From positions 372,001-436,000 of the forward strand of contig NZ_BMIA01000002.1 in assembly GCF_014641595.1 (NCBI RefSeq): a stretch of 64,000 bases of DNA. The letters run 5' to 3'. Every line of letters begins with the position of its first letter. Positions within the stretch are counted from its first letter, which is position 1. Below are positions 42,925 to 51,879 of the stretch, piece after piece. Origin of the DNA: Dyadobacter endophyticus. GTDB taxonomy: Bacteria > Bacteroidota > Bacteroidia > Cytophagales > Spirosomataceae. The notes below the pieces were generated by a model that did not search any database, had not been told where the DNA came from, and saw nothing but the letters and a program-made list of their open reading frames with translations. Position numbers and translations under genes: made by a program.

Positions 42925-43659
42925 TCAATCGACCACGTCAAACCCTTTCCCGTGGTTCAGCACCACGTGCGTACTGACTTTCCTGCCTTCGAGTTCTATA
43001 ATGCGGTAGCCGTAATACCGGCTGTGAATTACAATCTCCAACGGATTCTTCTCCATTTGTACCGACGCCGCGGGGCTTACGTATTGCGTAATATTTTCTT
43101 CTTTGGTAAAATCATCGGTATGATAATGCCCGCTGAAAACTGTGATCTCGCGCCCGCTGCGTACGAGGACATTTTTCACCGCCTCACGATTGAGTAATGG
43201 ATATTTAAAATCAACTGCCGTGAGAACCTGCAACACAGGGTGGTGAATAAAAAGCAGCACATGCTTAGTGGTAACCAGTTCATTTTCCAGCCATTGCAGT
43301 TGCATTTCACTGATTGAATCCGACGAAGAATCGAGGAAAATGTATTTGAAATGTTCATCCTCGGTAGCATGGAACATTTCACTTTTTGTTTTCAGGTATT
43401 CCGGAAGATAATGCGGCCGGATATCGGCAAACTGGTCGTGGTTACCGGGTATGACTGTAAAGTCAAAATCTTTAAGCAATGCAAAAAAGCGCTGATACGC
43501 GTCGGAATGACCGATATCGCCGGTAAAAATCACTTCCCTGATCCCGCGCGCGCCTACGTCCTGCAAGATCAGTTTCAGATTGGTGTCGGTATCCGAGCCA
43601 TGTTTCTCCGACCACTCTTCCATTAAATGAATATCCGTTATCTGCGCAATCCGTTTCAT
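42925..43659 (-). CDS. Metallophosphoesterase (calcineurin-like)
   Basis: 244 residues from the ATG at 43659. Metal ligands follow the family order: Asp9 and His11 in ITDIHL, Asp48 in FTGDIGH, Asn73-His74 in PGNHDQ, a His in FIHHP, and His178/His180 in SGHYHTDD. Such enzymes are 3',5'-cyclic nucleotide phosphodiesterases or general phosphoesterases of the CpdA type. No signal peptide, so it is cytosolic. Confidence 0.88.
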   Translation of the reverse strand: MKRIAQITDIHLMEEWSEKHGSDTDTNLKLILQDVGARGIREVIFTGDIGHSDAYQRFFALLKDFDFTVIPGNHDQFADIRPHYLPEYLKTKSEMFHATEDEHFKYIFLDSSSDSISEMQLQWLENELVTTKHVLLFIHHPVLQVLTAVDFKYPLLNREAVKNVLVRSGREITVFSGHYHTDDFTKEENITQYVSPAASVQMEKNPLEIVIHSRYYGYRIIELEGRKVSTHVVLNHGKGFDVVD

Positions 43660-43754
43660 AGCCGCTAGTTTGTTTCTATTCAAATTACGCAGAAAATCGC
43701 TGCAATAACTGATCCAATTGGACGATTCGGACGGTGCCAATATTGTGGTGCCTT

Positions 43755-44123
43755 CTAATCGCACCAGTAATAGCGCCTATCCTCGCGATTTGTAGCGAAA
43801 CTCGCGTAAGCGCCTTTTACGAAAGGACTCGATCGCGCCTCCAACTTGCGGACACCCTTCCATACATAATGGCAAAACAGCCCCACAAGCGACGAGGCTG
43901 CGATCCCAGCACACGTCGGTGCGTTCCTACCCCTTTCGTACGATCCCGGAAATCCATAAGCAACCAAAGCAGCCCCCTCCGGCGCTAATACCACCCCAAA
44001 AAATGCCGCAGACTGCGCCAGCGCCGACAGTCCGACAACCAGCCGGTTCGGTGGGCCGGGCAAAAACGAGGACACAATCAGTAAAACCAGTAAAATATTT
44101 TCGAATGATTGCTTTGCGTTCAC
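43755..44123 (-). CDS. Small hypothetical membrane protein
   Basis: 122 residues. Hydrophobic stretches near 8-24, 30-58 and 70-90 suggest two or three membrane segments, followed by a basic tail (KGVRKLEARS). No family is recognised. It lies between the metallophosphoesterase and DUF1080 genes. The opposing strand shows no better frame. It may be a spurious ORF. Confidence 0.4.
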   Translation of the reverse strand: MNAKQSFENILLVLLIVSSFLPGPPNRLVVGLSALAQSAAFFGVVLAPEGAALVAYGFPGSYERGRNAPTCAGIAASSLVGLFCHYVWKGVRKLEARSSPFVKGAYASFATNREDRRYYWCD

Positions 44124-44181
44124 ACGAGCAACAATTGATTTTTATCTCTAACTTTCACACCCTTTAATACCTAAAAAATTT

Positions 44182-45150
44182 ATGAAGAAATTATTCCAAA
44201 CCAACCTGTACCGGATTTCCCGGAACTTCATGCTTTCGGCGGGTGCCCTGCTGATGGCAACCTTTTCGACAAAAGCCGACACCGCTCCCCTCGCTTCCTC
44301 TCTCGAAGGCCGCTGGGACATTAGCGTGGATGCAAACGGCAAGACGCTGCCATCCTGGCTGGAAGTGCGCCATTCGGGTACCAAAACGCTCGTAGGCCAG
44401 TTTACCGGCTTCTCGGGCAGTGCCCGCCCTATTTCCGTGGTACATTTTAACGAAGGCAAATTCGATTTCGCGATCCCGCCACAATGGGAACGCGGCGAGA
44501 GCGATCTCAAAGTAGAAGGCACGGTGTCCGGGGATGCCATTACCGGATCATTGACCACGCCCGACGGCAAAACTTACAGCTACAAAGGCGTGCGCGCCCC
44601 GGCATTGCGCGGGAAAGCCACACCTGCATGGGGGGCGCCAATCAAACTGACAGCTGGGAATGAGATTAAAGGATGGCACGCGACTGGGGAAAACCAGTGG
44701 ATCGCAGAAAATGGTATCCTCCGCAGCCCTAAGTCCGGTGCTAACCTGGTTACAGACCAGAAATTCGGCGATTTCAAACTGCATATCGAGTTCCGGATTC
44801 CGAAAGGCAGCAACAGCGGCGTGTACCTGCGCGGTCGTTACGAAGTGCAGATCACCGACGGTAAAGGCATGGAACCCGCGCTCGACCAGATGGGCGCAAT
44901 CTACGGTTTCATTACCCCGAGCGAAATGGTAGCCAAAGAAGCCGGCGAATGGAACACATTCGACATTACGTTGGTGGGCAGAATGCTTACACTCGTCGCG
45001 AACGGCAAAACGGTGATCAGCAACCAGGAGATCCCAGGCATTACCGGCGGCGCATTGGACAGCAACGAAGGCGAAGCCGGCCCGCTCTACATCCAGGGCG
45101 ACCACGGCCCGGTGGAATACCGCAACATCGTGATCACACCCGCGAAATAA
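44182..45150 (+). CDS. Secreted DUF1080 protein with extra N-terminal domain
   Basis: 322 residues. The N-terminus includes a basic region and a hydrophobic segment (FMLSAGALLMATFSTKADT), likely a signal. A beta-barrel-like domain (about 35-145, EGRWDISVDANGKTLPSWL) precedes DUF1080 (about 155-320), with KGWHATGENQWIAENGIL and NSGVYLRGRYEVQ. The same family as the gene at 23171, with an added module. Probable sugar hydrolase-like or glycan-binding protein, role not fixed. Confidence 0.83.
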   Translation: MKKLFQTNLYRISRNFMLSAGALLMATFSTKADTAPLASSLEGRWDISVDANGKTLPSWLEVRHSGTKTLVGQFTGFSGSARPISVVHFNEGKFDFAIPPQWERGESDLKVEGTVSGDAITGSLTTPDGKTYSYKGVRAPALRGKATPAWGAPIKLTAGNEIKGWHATGENQWIAENGILRSPKSGANLVTDQKFGDFKLHIEFRIPKGSNSGVYLRGRYEVQITDGKGMEPALDQMGAIYGFITPSEMVAKEAGEWNTFDITLVGRMLTLVANGKTVISNQEIPGITGGALDSNEGEAGPLYIQGDHGPVEYRNIVITPAK

Positions 45151-45176
45151 CCGCTTAGCAATCGCTTAAAAGGCCG

Positions 45177-45938
45177 CTACCCTGCCCTTTTCAACCCCAT
45201 ATAATGGCTGCGCAAAGGTTTATCGAAATGCTCAATCGAGTACCGCAGCAAGGTCCGGGGCATGGTAGCGGCATATTTATCCAGAAATTTCTGCAACTGC
45301 GGCCGGTTGATCTGCCCGGCGCTGCGCAGCATCCAGCCGGTGGCTTTGTGAATGAGGTCTTCCTTATTATCTAAAAGCAGCTCGGCGATCCGGAAAGTAT
45401 CTTCAATATCCCCTTTTCGGATGAAATACCCGGTAGCAACAATCGCCGTCCGGCGTTCCCAGATGCTGTCGGAAGCGGCCAATTCAAAAAGCACATCCCG
45501 CGGCTTGCCTGAAATGTACAAATACCCGCCTACCACATGCGGCGCACAGATATCGACCAGATCCCAATTGTTGATCCTGTGCGTATTTCGCAAATAGAAC
45601 TCATAAAGCAGTTTCCGCTGATCAAGCGTCGTCTTTTTATTTCTGGCCTGCTTATCGATAATACTCAGCGCCCCTGTTCGGATCTCATGGATGGGGCTTT
45701 GCAGCAACAGTTCCAGCTCTTCCAGGGGCATATCAATGTAAGCTTTCGCCATTTCGAAAATCTGCCCCATGCGCACACCCATAAACACATCACCCTCCCC
45801 ATATTGCCCTTCCCCGGTTTTGAAATAGCGCATGAGTTTCATCGCTTCGACCGGTGAGCGGAATTTTTCGATGTGCTCCACAAATTGCCGGGCCGTCGGA
45901 TTCAGTGGCTTTTCCTTAATTAATTCAATGGCTGCCAT
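45177..45938 (-). CDS. AlkD-like DNA alkylation repair glycosylase
   Basis: 253 residues from the ATG at 45938; the open frame upstream overlaps another gene and is not used. HEAT-like repeats of the AlkD family are visible, with the signature NNWDLVDICAPHVVG, which contains the catalytic-type Asp, and SDSIWERRTAIVATGYFIRKGD. Such enzymes excise 3-methyl- and 7-methylpurines. The 124-bp intergenic region separates it from the divergent phospholipase C gene. Confidence 0.82.
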   Translation of the reverse strand: MAAIELIKEKPLNPTARQFVEHIEKFRSPVEAMKLMRYFKTGEGQYGEGDVFMGVRMGQIFEMAKAYIDMPLEELELLLQSPIHEIRTGALSIIDKQARNKKTTLDQRKLLYEFYLRNTHRINNWDLVDICAPHVVGGYLYISGKPRDVLFELAASDSIWERRTAIVATGYFIRKGDIEDTFRIAELLLDNKEDLIHKATGWMLRSAGQINRPQLQKFLDKYAATMPRTLLRYSIEHFDKPLRSHYMGLKRAG

Positions 45939-46062
45939 AGAACTGTTGTAATAAGTGCTTTTTCCAAATATAGTGATATAAAAATGATCAAATGATAACC
46001 CACGGGTAACAGCCGGTAAAGCCCTCCGCAATAATTTTAACGTCCTAAACTCACCAGCATTC

Positions 46063-48570
46063 ATGGATTCAAGAAGAGATTTCCTTAGAAAAGCTGCCCT
46101 GCTCGCGGGTACGGGCGCCATGGCAAATACACTCCCACCCGTGATACAAAAGGCCCTGGCCATCGACCCTGCACCAGGCAGTACATTTTACGATGCCGAG
46201 CATATTGTATTCCTCATGCAGGAAAACCGCTCGTTCGATCACCAGCTGGGCATGTTGCAGGGCGTACGAGGCTTCAACGACCCGCGCGCGATCGAGCTCC
46301 CCGATAAAAACAAGGTTTGGTTCCAAACCAACAAGGCCGGTGAAACCTATGGCCCTTTCCGCCTCAATGTAAAAGACACGAAGGTCGCCTGGATGGGCTC
46401 CATTCCCCACGGCTGGACCGACCAAACCGACGCCATGAACAATGGCAAATACGACCGCTGGCTCGACGTAAAAGCACCTCGCAACAAGCAGTATGCGCAC
46501 ATCCCGCTCACAATGGGCTATTGCGACCGTAACGATTTCCCGTTCTACTACTCCCTTGCCGACGCATTCACCGTCTGCGATCATAACTTCTGTTCGAGCA
46601 TTACCGGCACGCATCCCAACCGCTATTATTGGATGACCGGCACCGTCCGCGAGAAAAACGAGCCTTCCGGCATTGCGCATTTGTGGAATATCAGCAATTA
46701 CGAGTATCCCGAACTCACCTGGAAAACATACCCGGAACGTCTGGAAGAAAACGGCGTCAGCTGGAAGGTTTACCAGAATGAGCTCACAATGGGTTACGGT
46801 CTCAAAGGCGAGGAAAGCGAGTGGCTGAGCAACTTTGGTACCAATGTTCTGGAATATTTCAAAGCTTACAACGTGCGGTTCCACGAAGGCGGGATCGCCA
46901 ATCTCGAAAATAAAAGGCAGACCGTCGTGCAGACAATTTCCGATCTTGAAAAGGAATCGGCAACCGACCCGCGGGCAGCGACAAGAGCCGAAGCTGCAAA
47001 AAGGCTATTGAAAAACATCGAAACAGCGCAAACGAAGTTCAATAAGGAAACGCTGGCCAACCTTTCGGGCAAAGACAAAAAACTGAATGACAAGGCCTTT
47101 ACCACCAACATCAGCGACCCGCACTTCCATGAACTGACGGCTATGCAGTACTCGGATAATGGCACGGACCGGACTCTGAATGTTCCCAAAGGCGATATTT
47201 TCCATCAGTTCCGCGAGGATGTTAAAAACGGCACATTACCGACGGTTTCGTGGCTGATGTCGCCCGCACGCTTCTCGGATCACCCCGGCGAGCCCTGGTT
47301 TGGCCCCTGGTATGTGAGCGAGGCAATGGAGATTTTGCTGCAAAATCCCGAGGTTTGGAAAAAGACGATTTTCATTGTGACTTATGATGAGAATGACGGG
47401 TATTTCGATCATTTGCCCCCATTTACAGTTCCAAATCCTTATAAAGAGAACACAGGAAAAGTATCCGCAGGCATCGATCCGAAAATGGATTTCGCATTGG
47501 CCGACCAGCAAACGAATCCTTCCGCCAATCCCGCTGGTATCCGTGAAGGTTCAATCGGCCTGGGCTACCGCGTGCCGATGATCATTGCTTCGCCCTGGTC
47601 AAGAGGCGGTTATGTCAATTCAGAGGTGTTTGACCATACTTCTTCGCTGCAATTCCTGGAAAATTTCCTTCAAAAGAAATTTAACAAAAACGTGTATGAA
47701 GAGAATATTACGCAATGGCGCCGGACGATTTGCGGCGACCTGACCTCGGTGTTCCGGCCCTATAATGGCGAAAAAATCGAGAAGCCGGTTTTCCTGCAGC
47801 AAAAACCATTTATCGAAAGCATTCACCAGGCCCAGTTCAAGCAAGCTCCGGAAAATTTCAAAAAGCTCGGGACTACGGAACTGGCGGATCTTAACAAGGA
47901 CCGCACAAACTCGCCGCTATTCCCAACTCAGGAAAAAGGCGTGCGCCCGGCCTGTGCATTGCCTTATGAGCCATTTGTGAATGCACAAACAGGCAAGTCC
48001 GGCAATACGCTTCAATTATCTTTCAAGGCAGGCAACCAGCTTTTCGGAGCCAAATCGAGCGGTATCCCCTTCCGCGTATATGCCATGCGGCCCTACCGCA
48101 ACGAAACACTCCGCTCCTGGGATTACAGCGTAGCAGCCGGCGATACACTTACGGACGAATTCCAACTCACCGATTTTGAAAACAACACCTACCATATGCG
48201 CGTATACGGGCCTAACGGCTTTTACCGCGAATTCATCGGAGGGGCCTCCAATCCGAAACTGAAAGTAAGTTGCGAACATGAGGTAAAATCTTCGAAACCA
48301 ACGGGTAATGTGCTCGTGAGGATCGAAAACCTGGATTCGAAGCCGCATAGCGTAGTCATCGAAGACAACAGCTATAAAACCGCTGCCAAGAACAAGACGT
48401 TCGCTGTTGGCGGCAAGGCTTCGCTTGTGATGGATTTGGGCAAATCATTCCAATGGTACGATTTCAGCGTGAAAGTGAAAGGGCATGAGGGTTATGAAGA
48501 GCGGTTTGCAGGACATGTCGAAACCGGTGCCGTTACGAAAACCGATCCGTTGATGGGAGGCGTCGTGTAA
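46063..48570 (+). CDS. Tat-exported phosphocholine-specific phospholipase C
   Basis: 835 residues. A twin-arginine signal SRRDFLRKAALLAG is present at 3-16. The catalytic domain begins with EHIVFLMQENRSFDHQLGML and has TGTHPNRYYWMTGT and VTYDENDGYFDHLPPF, the characteristic sites of the PC-PLC/acid phosphatase family. Two C-terminal domains of about 85 residues follow, as in Pseudomonas and Burkholderia PlcH/PlcN. It should release phosphocholine or a similar head group from lipids outside the cytoplasm. Confidence 0.88.
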   Translation: MDSRRDFLRKAALLAGTGAMANTLPPVIQKALAIDPAPGSTFYDAEHIVFLMQENRSFDHQLGMLQGVRGFNDPRAIELPDKNKVWFQTNKAGETYGPFRLNVKDTKVAWMGSIPHGWTDQTDAMNNGKYDRWLDVKAPRNKQYAHIPLTMGYCDRNDFPFYYSLADAFTVCDHNFCSSITGTHPNRYYWMTGTVREKNEPSGIAHLWNISNYEYPELTWKTYPERLEENGVSWKVYQNELTMGYGLKGEESEWLSNFGTNVLEYFKAYNVRFHEGGIANLENKRQTVVQTISDLEKESATDPRAATRAEAAKRLLKNIETAQTKFNKETLANLSGKDKKLNDKAFTTNISDPHFHELTAMQYSDNGTDRTLNVPKGDIFHQFREDVKNGTLPTVSWLMSPARFSDHPGEPWFGPWYVSEAMEILLQNPEVWKKTIFIVTYDENDGYFDHLPPFTVPNPYKENTGKVSAGIDPKMDFALADQQTNPSANPAGIREGSIGLGYRVPMIIASPWSRGGYVNSEVFDHTSSLQFLENFLQKKFNKNVYEENITQWRRTICGDLTSVFRPYNGEKIEKPVFLQQKPFIESIHQAQFKQAPENFKKLGTTELADLNKDRTNSPLFPTQEKGVRPACALPYEPFVNAQTGKSGNTLQLSFKAGNQLFGAKSSGIPFRVYAMRPYRNETLRSWDYSVAAGDTLTDEFQLTDFENNTYHMRVYGPNGFYREFIGGASNPKLKVSCEHEVKSSKPTGNVLVRIENLDSKPHSVVIEDNSYKTAAKNKTFAVGGKASLVMDLGKSFQWYDFSVKVKGHEGYEERFAGHVETGAVTKTDPLMGGVV

Positions 48571-48597
48571 GGCCGGGAACGATCATGTTCCCGGCCT
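48570..48597 (+). terminator. Hairpin after the phospholipase C gene
   Basis: GGCCGGGAAC (48571-48580) is perfectly complementary to GTTCCCGGCC (48587-48596) around a 6-nt loop, extended by an A-T pair at 48570/48597. It starts at the stop codon. There is no T run, so its terminator role is uncertain. Confidence 0.5.
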
Positions 48598-48629
48598 GCC
48601 AATGCGGTTGATGAAATGTAATCTGACTG

Positions 48630-49034
48630 TTATTTGGTGAATGGAATTAACGCACGCACCTTCTCATTACGCAAATACAATCCCGCCCACACCAGCACAC
48701 CAAACACCGAGGCGAAATACAACGGCTGCCCGGCACGTACCATGACCGCAATCGCTCCCCCGAGGTAACCGGTAATCAGAATAGCTCCCAGAATGGATGT
48801 GCGCGGGATAATGTAAAGGATCGTCGAAATGAGCAATGCGATCCCGATGCTTTGTACCTGGTCCACAGGCCAGCCCAGTGCGGCCGAACCTTCGACATGA
48901 TGTGATTCCTTGATCACTTTCCCAACGGCATCAAATAGCAGGAACAGAATGCACAATGCGCTGATGATTTTACCAACGAGAGCGGCTTTGTCGGTACGAG
49001 ATTTTGCGCCTGGGGTAACAAATGTAGCTTCCAT
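48630..49034 (-). CDS. DoxX-like membrane protein
   Basis: 134 residues from the ATG at 49034, with four hydrophobic helices (about 19-37, 55-75, 80-98, 104-120). KVIKESHHVEGSAALGWP is typical of the DoxX-like subgroup. Role unknown; such proteins are often linked to redox or thiosulfate metabolism, but the context does not support that here. Convergent with the phospholipase gene. Confidence 0.8.
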   Translation of the reverse strand: MEATFVTPGAKSRTDKAALVGKIISALCILFLLFDAVGKVIKESHHVEGSAALGWPVDQVQSIGIALLISTILYIIPRTSILGAILITGYLGGAIAVMVRAGQPLYFASVFGVLVWAGLYLRNEKVRALIPFTK

Positions 49035-49276
49035 GATTTCTTTTGGTTTATATAGTTTTTGTGACTGATTGGTTGATACAAAACTAATGGGTACCAAAAG
49101 GATGGGCGCTGTGTAAATACGGCATTGTTGGGGGGCGTTTGCGCCACCAGCAAAATGTTCTACGCTCTATCAGGCGCAATTGAAGCGTTTGTATTGCGTT
49201 TTAGGTTACAAAAAGTAGAAATTATTAGTAACTTGCTTATAACTCAAATTCAAACGTAGCCCGCAGAAACTGAAAT

Positions 49277-49579
49277 ATGAAAGAACCGATCATGCAGGAT
49301 CACATCCTTGCAGCAAGTATCCGCAATGGCGACATCCCCTCATTTACAAGGGTGTACGAAACATATCACGCCTATTTGTTCCGCTTTGCACTACGGTTTT
49401 TGAAATCCACAGAACATGCCGAAGAAGCCGTACACGATGTGTTCCTGAAATTGTGGGAAAACCGCGATGGACTGAATAATGAATCTTCCCTGAAATGTTA
49501 CCTGCTCAAAATCTGCAAAAGCCACATTTTACATACGCTCACACGCGCAAGTAAAAGCCAGGCCATGCTGCAATTGTGA
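49277..49579 (+). CDS. Truncated ECF sigma factor, region 2 only
   Basis: 100 residues. Region 2 is intact: FTRVYETYHAYLFRFALRFLKSTEHAEEAVHDVFLKLWENRD, followed by the linker helix CYLLKICKSHILHTL. The protein ends soon after, and region 4 with its -35 recognition helix is missing. ECF sigma factors of Bacteroidota are usually about 170-200 residues. The downstream 23 bp hold no room for the missing part. It may be inactive, or a small competitor for core polymerase. A likewise shortened anti-sigma gene follows. Confidence 0.7.
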   Translation: MKEPIMQDHILAASIRNGDIPSFTRVYETYHAYLFRFALRFLKSTEHAEEAVHDVFLKLWENRDGLNNESSLKCYLLKICKSHILHTLTRASKSQAMLQL

Positions 49580-49602
49580 TCAATCCGAACCGGGCCAGAT
49601 AA

Positions 49603-49947
49603 ATGGATAAAGAAATTCATATCAGGAACCTCGTTTACAAATACATCTCGAACCAATGCGATGGTCACGAGCAGGATGAGCTGCTCAGGCACCTGCAAAC
49701 CCCTGCCGGGAAATGGGTTTTTGATGAAGTAATGACTTCGGAAGCCGGTAAAATCTTTACAAAAAGCGAAGAAATAGAACCGGCCGTTTCCAGTCGGCTG
49801 CTCGGACGTTTGCACCGGAGCATGTTACCGGAAGAAACCGCCAACGAACATCGGCTGCCATTTTATCGAAAAAGCGGTTTCATGCTAATAAGCGCCATCG
49901 TACTGGTATTGCTGGTTGCGTTGGCCGTCTACTGGTTTACAGTGTGA
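49603..49947 (+). CDS. Truncated FecR-type anti-sigma factor
   Basis: 114 residues. The cytosolic N-terminal domain (YKYISNQCDGHEQDELLRHLQTPAGKWVFDEVM) resembles FecR-type anti-sigma proteins, and one transmembrane helix follows at about 91-112 (FMLISAIVLVLLVALAVYW). Only three residues remain after it, so the periplasmic FecR domain that receives TonB-receptor signals is absent. The gene is 23 bp after the sigma gene. It could hold the sigma fragment constitutively, or both may be decaying. Confidence 0.6.
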   Translation: MDKEIHIRNLVYKYISNQCDGHEQDELLRHLQTPAGKWVFDEVMTSEAGKIFTKSEEIEPAVSSRLLGRLHRSMLPEETANEHRLPFYRKSGFMLISAIVLVLLVALAVYWFTV

Positions 49948-49959
49948 GCGAAACCTCCC

Positions 49960-50523
49960 TTATTTTTTAATATACTCGTCCGTAAAGTGCTTCCTGGCCT
50001 TGGGCTGTGCGAATTTATCGTCGTTATAATTCTGCGATTTGCCTCTGGGAATGGATAGCGATGACCATTTTTCATCCAGTGCCATTTTGCCGATAAATAC
50101 GATTTGCCCCACATGGTAGGGATAATGCGCCAGCTGCCGGTTAATGGATTCTAGCACCGAGTGCCCTTGGTTTCGGATGTAAACAATTGTATTCCAATTA
50201 GATTCATTCAGTGAATCGAGCGCATTGAAAAGGCAACTCCAACCTTCGTTCCATTTCGCAAGAAGATCGTCCCGGCCATTGATATCGTTTTCGAATTCAG
50301 CGTCGCGGTTACGCCACTCCTTTTCCCCGTCCGTCGTCAGAAAATCGGTCCAGCGGGAGAGCATATTGCCCCACAAGTGCTTCACAATGCTGGCAATGCT
50401 GTTGCTTTCGTCATTGTATTTCCAGAAAAGCTGCTCGTCGCTCAGCTGCGCGATCGTCTTTTCACCCAGCATTTTGTAATATTCAAATTGCTTCCTGACG
50501 CTGTCGATGTATTCCTGGCTCAT
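49960..50523 (-). CDS. DUF1572/DinB-fold protein
   Basis: 187 residues. NSIASIVKHLWGNMLSRWTDFLTTDGEKEWRNRD is the DUF1572 signature, and the late HYPYHVGQIVFIGKM gives further His residues of the DinB-like metal site. Enzyme activity is unknown. Convergent with the anti-sigma gene, with only 12 bp between the stop codons. Confidence 0.82.
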   Translation of the reverse strand: MSQEYIDSVRKQFEYYKMLGEKTIAQLSDEQLFWKYNDESNSIASIVKHLWGNMLSRWTDFLTTDGEKEWRNRDAEFENDINGRDDLLAKWNEGWSCLFNALDSLNESNWNTIVYIRNQGHSVLESINRQLAHYPYHVGQIVFIGKMALDEKWSSLSIPRGKSQNYNDDKFAQPKARKHFTDEYIKK

Positions 50524-50561
50524 AGCTTTATGATTTGGGATTGATTCTCTGATTATCCAAA

Positions 50562-51098
50562 TTACAAATTGCTGCCCGTAAAATGAACCCGAATCACTTC
50601 CCCGTATGCTATTTTAATATCAAAAATGCTGGTCAGTGCTATTTCGTTGACGATCGACAGGATCAAGCGGATCACGCCGGCATGGGTCACAATAGCCACC
50701 TTCCCGTATCCCGTTTGCCCGATTTCCTCCCAAAACTCACGCACGCGTGCATACATCTGCACCATGCTCTCGCCCCCGGGCGTGCACACGTTCACGTAGT
50801 CGTCCATCCACAACTGTAATGCCTGCTGGTCGACCGTATCCCAGGTTTTACCCTCCCATTCCCCGAAATCCAACTCCTGCAAGCGATAATCTGTCGAAAA
50901 TGCGGGCGAAATCGCGCGGGCCAGTTCGGTACAACGCAGTGCGGGGCTGGAAAAGATTACATCAAAATCGTCATCCAATTGGGAACACACCGCATCCCGT
51001 TCCGACGGAAAATCAGCATGCAGCAGAAGCTCCTTTCGCCCGTAAATCAGACCCGCCTCGAAAACAGGCGTCGTGTGGCGGATCAGACAAATTTCCAT
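50562..51098 (-). CDS. cobC: Alpha-ribazole phosphatase (CobC, histidine phosphatase)
   Basis: 178 residues. The phosphohistidine motif is IRHTTP at 6-11, with ELDFGEWEGKTWD and VTHAGVIR supplying the second His region, as in CobC. It removes the 5'-phosphate of alpha-ribazole phosphate (or of adenosylcobalamin phosphate) in nucleotide loop assembly. Last gene of the riboswitch-led operon, overlapping cobS by 16 nt. Confidence 0.87.
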   Translation of the reverse strand: MEICLIRHTTPVFEAGLIYGRKELLLHADFPSERDAVCSQLDDDFDVIFSSPALRCTELARAISPAFSTDYRLQELDFGEWEGKTWDTVDQQALQLWMDDYVNVCTPGGESMVQMYARVREFWEEIGQTGYGKVAIVTHAGVIRLILSIVNEIALTSIFDIKIAYGEVIRVHFTGSNL

Positions 51099-51868
51099 AA
51101 CACGACTACGAAAAAGTAAAATGCGACCTCACATACCTGCTGAATCGCACCCAGGCAATCGCCGGTATAGCCTCCGATCCATTTTTTAAAATAGTTCGCC
51201 AGCAGCAGCGTGACCAGCCCCAATAGTGGAATCCCCGCCAATACCAATGGCTGTCGCACATATACGGCCATTCCAAACAGTGGCAATACACCGAAAACGA
51301 TAGCCATTACCAGTACCCAAAAAGGTGGCTTCCCGGCGACCGGCTTCGCTTTACTGTCGGTATCGCGCGCGTATGGGAGCATGTAAATGACGAAAACCGG
51401 CATGAGCCTGCTTAATGCATGGCCGCTAACCAATATCCCGAATATCCCGCTCTCCCACCCCGCGATAGATTGCAAAAGCGCGAATTTCAACGCAAGAATC
51501 AATATCAAACCTACCGAGGCATAGGTACCGACCCGGCTGTCCTTCATGATTTCCAGGATCTTTTCGCGCGTCCATCCGCCTCCGAAACCATCGCAAACAT
51601 CGGCAAAACCATCTTCATGGAAAGCGCCGGTCAATAGTATGGAAATGATCATGGAGCACAAAACAGCTATCGAAGGGTTTGTGAGATAGGCTGCCCCAAG
51701 CCACGCTCCACCCGCAACTAAGCCCGCAATCCAGCCCACAAACGGCAAATAGCCCGTCGCCAAACTGAGGTTTTCAGGCCGGTAAACTACCCATTTAGGT
51801 GCCGGCAAGCGCGTGTAAAACTGTAATGCCGTAAAAACAAGGGTGAGATGGTGACGTATTGGGAGCAT
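51083..51868 (-). CDS. cobS: Adenosylcobinamide-GDP ribazoletransferase (CobS)
   Basis: 261 residues with about six hydrophobic segments. LQFYTRLPAPKW at the start and the conserved GAFHEDGFADVCDGFGGG acidic loop define CobS, an integral membrane enzyme that joins alpha-ribazole to adenosylcobinamide-GDP. The Asp-rich loop probably binds magnesium. It follows cobT by 11 bp and overlaps cobC. Confidence 0.9.
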   Translation of the reverse strand: MLPIRHHLTLVFTALQFYTRLPAPKWVVYRPENLSLATGYLPFVGWIAGLVAGGAWLGAAYLTNPSIAVLCSMIISILLTGAFHEDGFADVCDGFGGGWTREKILEIMKDSRVGTYASVGLILILALKFALLQSIAGWESGIFGILVSGHALSRLMPVFVIYMLPYARDTDSKAKPVAGKPPFWVLVMAIVFGVLPLFGMAVYVRQPLVLAGIPLLGLVTLLLANYFKKWIGGYTGDCLGAIQQVCEVAFYFFVVVLWKFV

Positions 51869-51879
51869 CTGCCTGCGGT

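Noticed and set aside
44548..45105. Reverse ORF within the DUF1080 gene
   Set aside because: The plus-strand frame has clear DUF1080 motifs; the opposing frame has none.
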